52,684 bases of DNA from Flavobacterium sp. DG2-3 (GTDB lineage: Bacteria > Bacteroidota > Bacteroidia > Flavobacteriales > Flavobacteriaceae): contig NZ_JAVAMB010000027.1 in the NCBI RefSeq assembly GCF_030730925.1, forward strand, positions 1 to 52,684. The letters run 5' to 3'. The notes below the pieces were generated by a model. The model was not told where the DNA came from and did no database searches. It saw only the letters and a list, made by a program, of their open reading frames with translations. The position numbers were made by a program, and so were the translations under genes. Positions within the stretch are counted from its first letter, which is position 1, and every line of letters begins with the position of its first letter. Below are positions 1 to 8,945 of the stretch, one piece after another.

Positions 1-3000
1 CTTACCGCCAATGCAGTGCTTCCGGTTTTCGCATCATCAATTACAACATTTGTTAACGTAACATTTCCTGTATTGGTCACATCAAATGTATAGGTGATTT
101 GATCTCCAACTGATCCAGTTCCTCCTATTGATGCCGTTTTTACAACGGCAATCGCTGGGCTTTGCGTAAGATTAGTTACCGTATCGTCATCATTGTTTGT
201 TGCAGTTCCCGAAGTGTCGCTTACTGTCGATGCATTTGGAGCTGTTCCTGTTGCAGTCGCCGAGTTGGTTACGCTTCCTGCATTCAGGTCAGCCTGCGTA
301 ATTGTGTAAGTTGCTGTAATAGTTCCTGATGCTCCAGGCGCGATTGTTGAAGGGCTTACCGCCAATGCAGTGCTTCCGGTTTTCGCATCATCAATTACAA
401 CATTTGTTAACGTAACATTTCCTGTATTGGTTACATCAAAAGTATAGGTGATCTGATCGCCAACCGCTCCCGTTCCGCCTACTGAAGCTGTTTTTACAAC
501 TGCAATCGCTGGACTTTGGGTAAGATTCGTTACCGTATCATCATCATTAGCCAATGCAGTTCCCGAAGTGTCGCTTACCGTTGCTGCATTCGGAGCTGTC
601 CCTGTTCCAGTCGCTGAGTTGGTTACGCTTCCTGCATTTAAGTCAGCTTGGGTAATAGTGTAAGTAGCCGTTATGCTTCCTGATGCGCCAGGTGCAATTG
701 TTGACGGATTTACTGCCAATGCTGTGCTTCCTGTTTTCGCATCATCAATTACGACATTGCTTAAAGTGACGTTTCCTGTATTGGTCACATCAAAAGTATA
801 GGTGATCTGATCGCCAACCGCTCCCGTTCCTCCTACTGCTGCCGTTTTCACAACTGCAATCGCTGGGCTTTGCGTAAGATTGGTTACCGTGTCATCATCA
901 TTCGTAACTGCTGTTCCAGAAGTATCGCTTACCGTTGCTGCATTTGGAGCTGTTCCTGTTGCAGTAGCCGAATTGGTTACGCTTCCTGCATTTAAGTCAG
1001 TTTGGGTTATCGTGTAAGTTGCCGTAATAGTTCCAGTTCCTCCTGGCGCAATAGTTGACGGGCTTACCGCCAAAGCTGCGCTTGCTGTCTTCGCATCGTC
1101 GATTACAACATTGCTTAGAGTTACGTTTCCTGTATTGGTCACATCAAATGTATAGGTAATCTGATCGCCAACCGCTCCCGTTCCGCCTACTGATGCTGTT
1201 TTTACAACGGCAATAGCTGGGCTTTGGGTAAGAGTTGTCTCTGTTGGCGTGTCATTATTTTGAGCTGTTCCCGAAGTATCAGTTACCGTAGTAGTATCAG
1301 GAGCTGTTCCTGTTGCTGTTGCTGTATTGCTCACGCTTCCTGTATTTAAGTCAGCTTGGGTAATAGTGTACGTAGCCGTTATGCTTCCTGATGCGCCAGG
1401 TACAATAGTTGACGGGCTTACCGCCAATGCCGTGCTTCCTGTTTTAGCATCGTCGATTACAACATTGCTTAACGTAACATTTCCTGTATTGGTCACATCA
1501 AATGTATAGGTAATCTGATCGCCAACCGCTCCCGTTCCTCCAACTGATGCTGTTTTTACAACTGCGATTGAAGGGCTCTGTGTAAGATTTGTTACCGTGT
1601 CGTCATCATTAGTCAATGCCGTTCCAGAAGTGTCGCTTACTGTCGATGCATTTGGAGCTGTTCCTGTGGCAGTCGCTGAGTTGGTTACGCTTCCAGCATT
1701 CAGGTCCGCTTGGGTAATCGTGTATGTAGCTGTGATAGTTCCAGTTCCTCCGGGCGCGATTGTTGACGGGCTTACCGCCAATGCCGTGCTTCCTGTTTTA
1801 GCATCGTCAATTACAACATTGCTTAAAGTGACATTTCCTGTATTGGTCACATCAAATGTGTACGTGATCTGATCGCCAACCGATCCCGTTCCGCCTACTG
1901 CTGCTGTTTTAACAACTGCAATCGCTGGACTTTGGGTAAGATTGGTTACCGTGTCATCATCATTATTTGTTGCTGTTCCAGAAGTGTCGCTTACTGTCGA
2001 TGCATTTGGAGCTGTTCCTGTCGCAGTTGCCGAGTTGGTTACGCTTCCTGCATCAAGATCTCCTTGAGTAATGGTATAAGTTGCTGTAACACTTTCTGAC
2101 ACACCTGGTGCAAGAGACGACGAATTAAGTGTAAGTCCCGTATTACCAATCATTGGATCCTCAATAATAATATCGGTCAAACTTACATTTCCTGTGTTTG
2201 TTACGCTGAAAGTATAGGTAATTTCATCTCCTACCGCTCCTGTTCCTCCTATAGATGCTGTTTTTACAAGCGCAATAGCCGGACTTTGAGTAAGTGAGGT
2301 TTCTGTCGGAGTGTTATTATTTTGAGCTGTACCCGAAGTATCATTCACTGTCGATGCATTCGGAGCTGTTCCAGTAGCTGTCGCTGAATTGGTTACACTT
2401 CCCGCATCAATATCTGCTTGAGTAATCGTATAAACTGCTGTAATGCTTCCTGACGCTCCAGGTGCAATAGTTGATGGGCTCACCGCCAATGCTACGCTTC
2501 CTGTCTTAGCATCGTCAATTACAACATTGCTTAAATTTACATTTCCTGTATTGGTAACATTAAATGTATACGTGATCTGGTCGCCAACCGCTCCCGTTCC
2601 GCCTACTGATGCTGTTTTCACAACTGCAATGGCTGGACTTTGCGTAAGAGTTGTCTCTGTTAGTGTGTCATTATTTTGGGCTGTTCCCGAAATATCAGTT
2701 ACGGTAGTAGTATCAGGAGCTGTTCCTGTTGCTGTTGCTGTATTGCTCACGCTTCCCGCATTTAAATCAGCTTGGGTAATAGTATAAGTAGCCGTAATAT
2801 TTCCTGATGCTCCCGGTGCAATCGTTGACGGATTTACTGCCAATGCCGTGCTTCCTGTTTTGGCATCGTCGATTACGACATTGCTTAAAGGTACATTTCC
2901 AGTATTGGTTACTGTAAAAGTATATGTAATTTGGTCACCTGCTGACACAGCTGTTCCTACCGAAGCAGTCTTAACAAGAGCTAGACTTGCATCTTGCGGC
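1..3000 (-). repeat. Tandem 354-bp coding repeats (118-residue DUF11/DUF7507-like units)
   Basis: The same block (plus-strand text starting ttaccgccaatg or a variant) begins at 1, 355, 709, 1063, 1417, 1771, 2125, 2479 and 2833, exactly 354 bp apart each time. Each unit encodes 118 residues with the order AVVKTASVGG, VGDQITYTF, VTNTGNV, NVVIDDAKTGS, PSTIAPG, TYTITQADL, NSATATGTAP, DTSGTA and a linker ending LTQSP. Two linker types occur: NDDDTVTNL and NNDTPTETT-like. The unit beginning near 2125 is the most diverged (IIEDPMIGN). Units are nearly identical at DNA level elsewhere. The array continues past the left edge, so the copy number is a minimum of eight complete units. Confidence 0.95.
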
Positions 3001-5756
3001 ACTCTTAAAAGAACCTCATCTACTGTTTCAGAACATCCTATACTGCTGCCTGTATGAGAAGCAACAACTCTGTAAATATATTGATCGTTTGTAAGCTGTA
3101 CATTATTTACATTCAAAGTAGCATTTGTCTCTGCTGGCAGACTGTTAAACAATGTTCCGCCATCTGTACTTACATACCATTGATACGTTAACTCTGCTGT
3201 CGCATCTGCTTTAGTAACAGGAGTCGTATAAAAATTGGTAACTTTTTCAGCTGTTATTCCAGATGAAAATGTAATATTATCTCCTATAGTAGCTGTTTGG
3301 TCTGCCATTGGAGTCGCTACAGTCATCGTTACAGCAGCAAAAACAGGAGGTAAAACACCTGAATAGGTAGCTGCAGGATTAGATACTCTTCCATTCGCAA
3401 AAGTTGCTACTGGATCTGGACCTATTCCAAACTGACCTCCGTCTCCTCCATCTGCATTAGAATCTTCATAAAATTCATTAGAATCTGGACATCCGTCGTT
3501 ATCGCTATCTAAATCATAAGCGTCGATAATTCCGTCGCCATCCGTATCGAAAACATCGGCAATTCCGTCGCCATTGGAGTCTGTGTAATCTGTTAAAGAA
3601 CCATCACCTGGGCCCGGCCCTCTGTTAACATCTTGGAAATTTAGAATTCCATCTCCATCTTCATCGCCATACATGTCGTATCCATGCGATTCATCCACAT
3701 TCAAAATACCATCATTATCGGCATCTTCGTCGATTAAATCATTTTTTCCATCGCCATCTGTATCATAAACTGGCGGCACTATAGAAGCGATATTGTTCAA
3801 ATAATTACATTCAACAATTCCCGTTGAAGGAAAATCAGTTGTTAAGTTAAATGGTGTCGGAATCGATCCGCTATCGTTTACAATGGCATACAATCTATAA
3901 CTTTGAACTGTCGGAATTGTAATTGTCATCGTTTGAGTAGTTCCAGATGCTATTGCAGTGCTAGTATAACCAGTTCCCACTACAGCCGCAGGTCCAGTTG
4001 TTGGGTTTCCATTATACACCGTAATTGGAGTCCCTGCAGGCAAGCTTAAATTTCCTAGAACACTTATGTTAAGCGTCAACTGACCTGTAGTCAAATCAAA
4101 ATTCTGCAAGCTGTTTAGCTGTACATCTGCCGCTGCAACAGTTCCTGGCTCTAACAAAAAGTTATTTGGATTAAACTGTACGTTATATTGATTTAAAACT
4201 TTATACGCAGTAGAACCAGCAGGCATAAAATTATTCATTTTAGTTTCCTGCTTTGGCACCGTTAAATCATCATTGATATTGATCACATGATAGCCGCGTT
4301 GGTTCCAAATTTTTCTTGCAGGCTGCCATATGGTTCCTCCGTCTGATTTAAAAATATTTATCTGTCCTTTACTATTTCCTGCACGAGCAGCTCCTGTAAA
4401 AGCAACCATTTCAGCCTGGCCATCATTATCTACATCAGCAATTACTGGATGCTCCATCCAAGTTTCTGTACCCGAATTGAATACCGCTAAATTAACTGGA
4501 GTTGTAGTGTTTCCATTAATAATTCTAATTTGGGTTTCATCGTTATATACTAATTCCTGAATTCCATCTCCATTAAAGTCAAATGACGAAATGCCGGTTT
4601 CACCAGAACTGTCTGTTGTAGCAAGATCCCACACTAAATTTCCTGGAATTTGTAAATTAAAAGCTTTAATCGAATTAACATATCCTACAAGAATTTCAGG
4701 ATAATCGACAGCCATTCCGTTATTTGTAATATCATTATAGACATACGAAATAGTCGGTATACTTCTTCTTACAGCAGGAGATGAAGGAACATTTAATAAA
4801 AAAGCATTTCCAACTGGATCCCAAACGTAAAGACGGGTTCCTATGGAAAAGGCGACATCTAAATCTCCATCCAAATCAAGATCTGCAACTGCTGTAGGTC
4901 CATCTGCAGCTAAAGGTATCGAGCTATTAATAGCATTTAAACTTTTTAGAACAAATGGTCCTGTCGTCATATTAACTCCGTAAACAATTCCTCCCGCTAC
5001 AATTTCTTTACCTGGATTATTTGGCAAAATGTCTACTACAACTGGGTCTGCTCCCCAACTTACTCCGTCACGACCAAATGGATAGTTGATATGCATGACA
5101 GGCAACCTTTTCAAAGTATGGTTTACTAAATCCAATACAAAAACTTGATTCCCTATAATAATTTCAGGAACTCCATCTTCATTGATATCGGCAATCCTTG
5201 GAGACCCTTGTACAATATTCGTTGGCAAATCAGATTTAAACTCGTATGTTGTAGTAGTACCTCCAGTATGGCTAAAAACATAAACAAAACCAGTATATTC
5301 TACACAAACCACTTCCGCAGTTCCATCACCATCAAGATCTGCAATAGCAGGCTGTACAACAGATCCATAAACAGGTGCTTGTACTTGTAATTGAAAATTA
5401 ATTCCAGCATCTTGAAGAACACCTCCAACTACACGGTAAGTTGTATAACCAAGATTACTATTTCCAAGAGGCGCAATAATTTCTGGAATTCCGTCGCCAT
5501 CAAGGTCACCAATTGAAGGAGACACTGAGGTATCTAATGTATTCGCTGGTCCTTGCAGCGCCAGCTTGATCTGGAAATTTGGTGCCGGTGCCGGAGCAAA
5601 ACAAGTCGGTGCCGGGCCAGCATTACAATCAGGGTCATATTGGTCTACATAACCATCGCCGTCATCGTCAATTCCATTATTACAAATTTCCTGAGCTAGT
5701 AGATTTCCTGAAACCAGGAAGAACAAGACAGTAAACAATAAGTAAAGTTTCTTCAC
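1..5756 (-). CDS. Giant secreted surface protein, C-terminus beyond window (partial)
   Basis: About 1918 residues are visible and the frame is open to the left edge. In order: signal peptide 1-22 (VKKLYLLFTV... ending LLAQ); a CNNGIDDDGDG motif near 25; FG-GAP/VCBS-type repeats (DLDGDGIPEI, DINEDGVPEI, DFNGDGIQEL) over about 55-480, suggesting a beta-propeller; a beta-rich linker; thrombospondin-3-like calcium-binding repeats (DTDGDG, DADNDG) about 658-765; an Ig-like domain about 810-917 (TYQWYVS); then DUF11/DUF7507-type repeats from about 920 onward. Such proteins in this phylum are normally exported adhesins or gliding-associated proteins, usually with a type IX secretion tail; that tail is outside the window, so the secretion route is inference. 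The start chosen is GTG at 5756 because it gives a clean signal peptide; in-frame ATGs at 5804 and 5816 would add 16-20 residues before it. Terminator-free gap follows upstream. Confidence 0.85.
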   Translation of the reverse strand, partial: MKKLYLLFTVLFFLVSGNLLAQEICNNGIDDDGDGYVDQYDPDCNAGPAPTCFAPAPAPNFQIKLALQGPANTLDTSVSPSIGDLDGDGIPEIIAPLGNSNLGYTTYRVVGGVLQDAGINFQLQVQAPVYGSVVQPAIADLDGDGTAEVVCVEYTGFVYVFSHTGGTTTTYEFKSDLPTNIVQGSPRIADINEDGVPEIIIGNQVFVLDLVNHTLKRLPVMHINYPFGRDGVSWGADPVVVDILPNNPGKEIVAGGIVYGVNMTTGPFVLKSLNAINSSIPLAADGPTAVADLDLDGDLDVAFSIGTRLYVWDPVGNAFLLNVPSSPAVRRSIPTISYVYNDITNNGMAVDYPEILVGYVNSIKAFNLQIPGNLVWDLATTDSSGETGISSFDFNGDGIQELVYNDETQIRIINGNTTTPVNLAVFNSGTETWMEHPVIADVDNDGQAEMVAFTGAARAGNSKGQINIFKSDGGTIWQPARKIWNQRGYHVININDDLTVPKQETKMNNFMPAGSTAYKVLNQYNVQFNPNNFLLEPGTVAAADVQLNSLQNFDLTTGQLTLNISVLGNLSLPAGTPITVYNGNPTTGPAAVVGTGYTSTAIASGTTQTMTITIPTVQSYRLYAIVNDSGSIPTPFNLTTDFPSTGIVECNYLNNIASIVPPVYDTDGDGKNDLIDEDADNDGILNVDESHGYDMYGDEDGDGILNFQDVNRGPGPGDGSLTDYTDSNGDGIADVFDTDGDGIIDAYDLDSDNDGCPDSNEFYEDSNADGGDGGQFGIGPDPVATFANGRVSNPAATYSGVLPPVFAAVTMTVATPMADQTATIGDNITFSSGITAEKVTNFYTTPVTKADATAELTYQWYVSTDGGTLFNSLPAETNATLNVNNVQLTNDQYIYRVVASHTGSSIGCSETVDEVLLRVPQDASLALVKTASVGTAVSAGDQITYTFTVTNTGNVPLSNVVIDDAKTGSTALAVNPSTIAPGASGNITATYTITQADLNAGSVSNTATATGTAPDTTTVTDISGTAQNNDTLTETTLTQSPAIAVVKTASVGGTGAVGDQITYTFNVTNTGNVNLSNVVIDDAKTGSVALAVSPSTIAPGASGSITAVYTITQADIDAGSVTNSATATGTAPNASTVNDTSGTAQNNNTPTETSLTQSPAIALVKTASIGGTGAVGDEITYTFSVTNTGNVSLTDIIIEDPMIGNTGLTLNSSSLAPGVSESVTATYTITQGDLDAGSVTNSATATGTAPNASTVSDTSGTATNNDDDTVTNLTQSPAIAVVKTAAVGGTGSVGDQITYTFDVTNTGNVTLSNVVIDDAKTGSTALAVSPSTIAPGGTGTITATYTITQADLNAGSVTNSATATGTAPNASTVSDTSGTALTNDDDTVTNLTQSPSIAVVKTASVGGTGAVGDQITYTFDVTNTGNVTLSNVVIDDAKTGSTALAVSPSTIVPGASGSITATYTITQADLNTGSVSNTATATGTAPDTTTVTDTSGTAQNNDTPTETTLTQSPAIAVVKTASVGGTGAVGDQITYTFDVTNTGNVTLSNVVIDDAKTASAALAVSPSTIAPGGTGTITATYTITQTDLNAGSVTNSATATGTAPNAATVSDTSGTAVTNDDDTVTNLTQSPAIAVVKTAAVGGTGAVGDQITYTFDVTNTGNVTLSNVVIDDAKTGSTALAVNPSTIAPGASGSITATYTITQADLNAGSVTNSATGTGTAPNAATVSDTSGTALANDDDTVTNLTQSPAIAVVKTASVGGTGAVGDQITYTFDVTNTGNVTLTNVVIDDAKTGSTALAVSPSTIAPGASGTITATYTITQADLNAGSVTNSATATGTAPNASTVSDTSGTATNNDDDTVTNLTQSPAIAVVKTASIGGTGSVGDQITYTFDVTNTGNVTLTNVVIDDAKTGSTALAV

Positions 5757-6087
5757 GTTTTTTGGGTATAAATTAATATTGAGAAAAAGAGACAGATTTG
5801 CCATAAAATAGCGCATTCTCGCTCCACGAAAAATCTGTCAAAAATACCCTGATAAATATCCCAACTAAACCCAATTGCTGTACACTATCGTGAAAGTGAA
5901 CAGCATAAAAATATTTATAAAAAACTCATTATCAGAACAAATAAGATCAATTTATTGCTTTTCAAAAAATCTAAAAATATATCCGCAATAAGTACCTCAT
6001 GATGTAGTAACAATGAGGTGAAATACGCATTAAAGCAAAAAAGTCCTGCTAAAAAACAGGACTTTTTGGAAGAGATTGGAGAGATAT
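5757..6087. other. Gene-free gap upstream of the surface protein
   Basis: AT-rich leader of the surface-protein gene (reading to the left) plus the terminator of the AraC-like gene. A minus-strand TATTTTTG at 5839-5846 fits the Bacteroidota -7 box TAnnTTTG, but no well-spaced TTG box is present. No RNA gene or extra ORF seen. Confidence 0.5.
6037..6067 (-). terminator. Intrinsic terminator of the AraC/TPR regulator
   Basis: Inverted repeat AAAAGTCCTG / CAGGACTTTT with an 8-base loop, 20 bases beyond the stop codon at 6088; read on the minus strand the right arm runs into a T tract. Confidence 0.8.
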
Positions 6088-7695
6088 TTACGCTTTCATC
6101 TTGTTATTTTTTTCGGCTGCGTATTGCATAAAAACAGATGGGGAAATTCCCATTTCGGCTTTAAAAATTGCGGTAAATTTACTGTGAGAAGAGAAGCCGC
6201 ATTCTTCTGCCAAATAGCTAATTTTATAACTTAGATATACTGGATCACTTTCCATTTTTCTTATGATATAATAAATTCTGAGCGTGTTGATGTAATTATT
6301 AAAATCTTTCCCTTTGTGCTTATTAATTACATAAGAAAGATATTTGCTATTGATTTCAAACTTCGCTGACAAACTCGAAAGACTGATGCTTCTATTGATA
6401 TAACCATCTTTTTCCTCAAATTTCTTCAGCTTTTTCAGTATTAATTGTTCCGTTTCTTCGGTCATTAACACCTTTTTTTCAACTTCTTCTGCAACCGTTT
6501 TTTCTTCTTTGTACTCTGGTTTAAAAGAACTGTTTTCTATTTTGCTGATAATTTCTTCAAACTTTCTGATATCCGATTTTCTTCTTCTAATAATAAGCAC
6601 TAATCCTGTAATGAGAAGAATTGCAACAACAACACTTGAAGCTATAATTATGCCCTGCATTTGAGATAATTTTGCTTCTTTTTCCTGTAATCTGTTTACA
6701 ATGCTATTTACTCCCTCTTTATGAGAATCCATTAATCTAAGCTGCGTTTTTTCATAAAGTTTGCTAAAACGTGCGTAGTTTTTCACATCTTGTTTGCTGT
6801 CATAATAAACGGCCAGATTATAATACACTTCTTCTTTTAATTCTAGAAAATCAGACTGCTCTGCTACTAAAAGCGCTTTATTATAATAAAGTGACGCATT
6901 TTTTAAGTCGTTGAGCGCAAAATATATTTCTCCTATATCGCTATATACAAAACCGCTCAAAATAGTACCTTCTTTTGCTATATCATTCTTAAAAAGTAAG
7001 GATAAAGAAGAATTATAATAGTAAAGGGATTTTGAATAATCCTTCAGTCCCAAGTAAGCCTGACCAAACATGTATTCGTTTGTGGCATAATGAAAAAACT
7101 TTACCTTAGAGTTTCTTGTTTTATCAAGATAGATTTTGGTAATTTTCAAATACGAAATGGCTTGATTAAAATCTTCATCTTCAATTGCATATTTGGCAAT
7201 CTGCTGATTAGTAATGGCCTGCAACTGATTTGAAATTTTCGGGTTATCAATTTTAGGAATAATTTTCAATACCTTTTTTAAAGACAAAACACTTTGCTCT
7301 TTTAAGCCGAGTGTACGATATTGTGCTGATAAAAAACCTGCTATTCTAACTTGCCATTCATACAATTTATTGATCTCTGCGATATTTTCGGCCGTAACGG
7401 CATGGTCAATCGATTTTTCAAGATCTCCTGTATTCTTTTGTAAATCGGCTATCAGCATAAGTGATTTCACTTTATGAATCGGTTCTACGGAATGCTCATA
7501 GAGTGAGTCTGCAGTCTGTAATGCTTTTTTAATGTCTTTGCTTGCTAAGTCAACAGCGGTGTAATACATTACACTGTTAAAAGATGATTTTTTTTGTGCA
7601 AATCCTGTTGTAGTGGTAAAAATGATGCATAGTAGTAAACTATAGCTTTTTAGTGCCTTTTTTATACGGGCACAGGTGGTAATTCTGGTATTCAT
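6088..7695 (-). CDS. Membrane-anchored TPR protein with AraC-type DNA-binding domain
   Basis: 535 residues. A signal/anchor segment (about 14-33, ending GFAQ) is followed by TPR-like helical repeats (about 40-320, e.g. YYNKALLVAEQ), a transmembrane helix about 348-369 (IIIASSVVVAILLITGLVLI), and a C-terminal AraC-type helix-turn-helix of about 430-525 (ISLSSLSAKFEINSKYLSYV ... AEECGFSSHSKFTAIFKAEM). This is the known Bacteroidota arrangement of a periplasmic TPR sensor linked through one membrane span to a cytoplasmic DNA-binding domain. It has its own terminator and a probable promoter (minus TACCTTTG at 7862-7869), so it is monocistronic. It lies just downstream of locus 1 and may respond to or control it, but nothing in the sequence proves this. 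Target genes are unknown. Confidence 0.88.
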   Translation of the reverse strand: MNTRITTCARIKKALKSYSLLLCIIFTTTTGFAQKKSSFNSVMYYTAVDLASKDIKKALQTADSLYEHSVEPIHKVKSLMLIADLQKNTGDLEKSIDHAVTAENIAEINKLYEWQVRIAGFLSAQYRTLGLKEQSVLSLKKVLKIIPKIDNPKISNQLQAITNQQIAKYAIEDEDFNQAISYLKITKIYLDKTRNSKVKFFHYATNEYMFGQAYLGLKDYSKSLYYYNSSLSLLFKNDIAKEGTILSGFVYSDIGEIYFALNDLKNASLYYNKALLVAEQSDFLELKEEVYYNLAVYYDSKQDVKNYARFSKLYEKTQLRLMDSHKEGVNSIVNRLQEKEAKLSQMQGIIIASSVVVAILLITGLVLIIRRRKSDIRKFEEIISKIENSSFKPEYKEEKTVAEEVEKKVLMTEETEQLILKKLKKFEEKDGYINRSISLSSLSAKFEINSKYLSYVINKHKGKDFNNYINTLRIYYIIRKMESDPVYLSYKISYLAEECGFSSHSKFTAIFKAEMGISPSVFMQYAAEKNNKMKA

Positions 7696-8032
7696 TTGGG
7701 AGGAGTTGTTACTTGCGGATAAAATTGTAAGGACATTTTGCTTCCTTACTTCATTGGGGCTTAAATTTATTTAGAAGATTAAAAGTCAACAAAATAGGAA
7801 TTATAGATTCGTCGCAATTAAGAATCTTGTCTTCAAACTTTTGACTCAAAAGTGATTTTCACAAAGGTAAGGTTCCTAAAAGGAAATTTTGTTAAAGTGT
7901 AAGAAAGAAACAAAAAAAATAGCTAACAGGCATATTTATAACTTTTTGTGTGTTTTCTTATTTTTATCTAAAGTAAAAAGGCCTCCAATAAATTGAAGGC
8001 CAATTAAAAAAAACACAAACTTGAAAAAAATT
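7696..8032. other. Gene-free gap: leader of AraC/TPR gene and terminator of locus 1
   Basis: Holds the locus 1 terminator at its right end and an AT-rich leader. A -7-like box TACCTTTG (minus) at 7862-7869 would give a leader of about 160 bases. A small hairpin TTCCT-aaa-AGGAA lies at 7873-7885. Nothing else seen. Confidence 0.5.
7976..8003 (-). terminator. Intrinsic terminator ending locus 1
   Basis: GGCCT..CAAT / ATTG..AGGCC hairpin about 30 bases beyond the GDPD stop; on the minus strand it is followed by TTTTT. Marks the 3' end of the sus-type operon. Confidence 0.8.
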
Positions 8033-8935
8033 TTATCTTTTTCTCAAAACTCTTTCTGGATAATCTGTAATGATTCCATCAACTTGAAGCTGTATCATAT
8101 TGTCGATATCTGCCTCATCATTGACTGTCCAAGGTATTACTTTCATCTTCAGCAGTCGAATAGAATCAATTGCTGTTTGGTTTAATAATTTGTAATTCGG
8201 ACTGTAAATTTCTGGTCTGAAATCAAGCAACAAGAGATTTTTGGACAAACTGCCTTTTCCAACTAGATAAGCGATTTTTGTCTTTGGAAATCTTTTATGC
8301 ATGACATTTAATATTTCAGGATCAAAAGACTGAATATTGATCTTTTGTTCAATTCCTTTTTCTTGAATGATTTTCATGACCATTTCTGTAAAAACTTCTG
8401 GCTCTGGTTGACTTTTGCCATATTCCGATTTTTCAGATTTGATTTCGATATTATATCGCACTGGTTTTAGCTTGTTTTCGGAAATGTATTCCTCAACAGC
8501 ATCAATAACTTCAGACAGCAATGGCTTGTATGTTTTTTGCTTTTGCTGCTGCGGAAAATTTGAATTTCCTCTTGAACCGCTGTCAAATTTTCTAATGCTG
8601 TCATACGTCATTTCATAAAGGTTAAAGCTCTTTTCTTTTTCTTTCGAAATTGGTTTTCCTTGTGAATCCAGCATATATTGCGAAGACATAAAAGGTTCGT
8701 GCGAAACGACTACTTTTTGGTCTTCAGAAATCACAACATCCAATTCTATAACATCGACACCTTTTTTTACAGCGCTTATAAAAGCCGAAATAGAATTCTC
8801 TGGAAAATTGCCGCGATCGCCGCGATGCCCCTGCACTTCAATTACTTTTTTTGAAGGAACTGCTTTTTGATTTCCGCAAGAATATGCCGCTAAAACCGCT
8901 ACCAAAACACAGCTGATCTCTTTGATTTTAAACAT
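8033..8935 (-). CDS. Glycerophosphodiester phosphodiesterase lipoprotein (GDPD family)
   Basis: 300 residues. Lipoprotein signal with lipobox AAYSC (Cys20), then a GDPD TIM-barrel. Family signature residues are present: His37-Arg38 in GHRGD, Glu64 and Asp66 in IELDV, His79 in VSHEP, and a C-terminal WTVN..VDGIITDYP segment. GDPDs hydrolyse glycerophosphodiesters to glycerol-3-phosphate and an alcohol, usually with a divalent metal. The lipobox places it in the periplasm or on the outer membrane. It is the last gene of locus 1, 10 bases after the phosphoesterase gene, so the two probably act on the same imported or surface-bound substrate. The exact substrate cannot be read from sequence. Confidence 0.9.
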   Translation of the reverse strand: MFKIKEISCVLVAVLAAYSCGNQKAVPSKKVIEVQGHRGDRGNFPENSISAFISAVKKGVDVIELDVVISEDQKVVVSHEPFMSSQYMLDSQGKPISKEKEKSFNLYEMTYDSIRKFDSGSRGNSNFPQQQKQKTYKPLLSEVIDAVEEYISENKLKPVRYNIEIKSEKSEYGKSQPEPEVFTEMVMKIIQEKGIEQKINIQSFDPEILNVMHKRFPKTKIAYLVGKGSLSKNLLLLDFRPEIYSPNYKLLNQTAIDSIRLLKMKVIPWTVNDEADIDNMIQLQVDGIITDYPERVLRKR

Positions 8936-8945
8936 CCTTAATCGA

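Noticed and set aside
1..3000. CRISPR-like periodic repeat
   Set aside because: The period of 354 bp, the lack of unique short spacers and the coding frame rule it out.
1327..3057. Several plus-strand reading frames (e.g. 1327-1509, 1597-1872, 2443-2787) with Val/Leu-rich translations
   Set aside because: They are the opposite strand of the 354-bp coding repeats of the surface protein and share its period; the minus frame is continuous and has domains.
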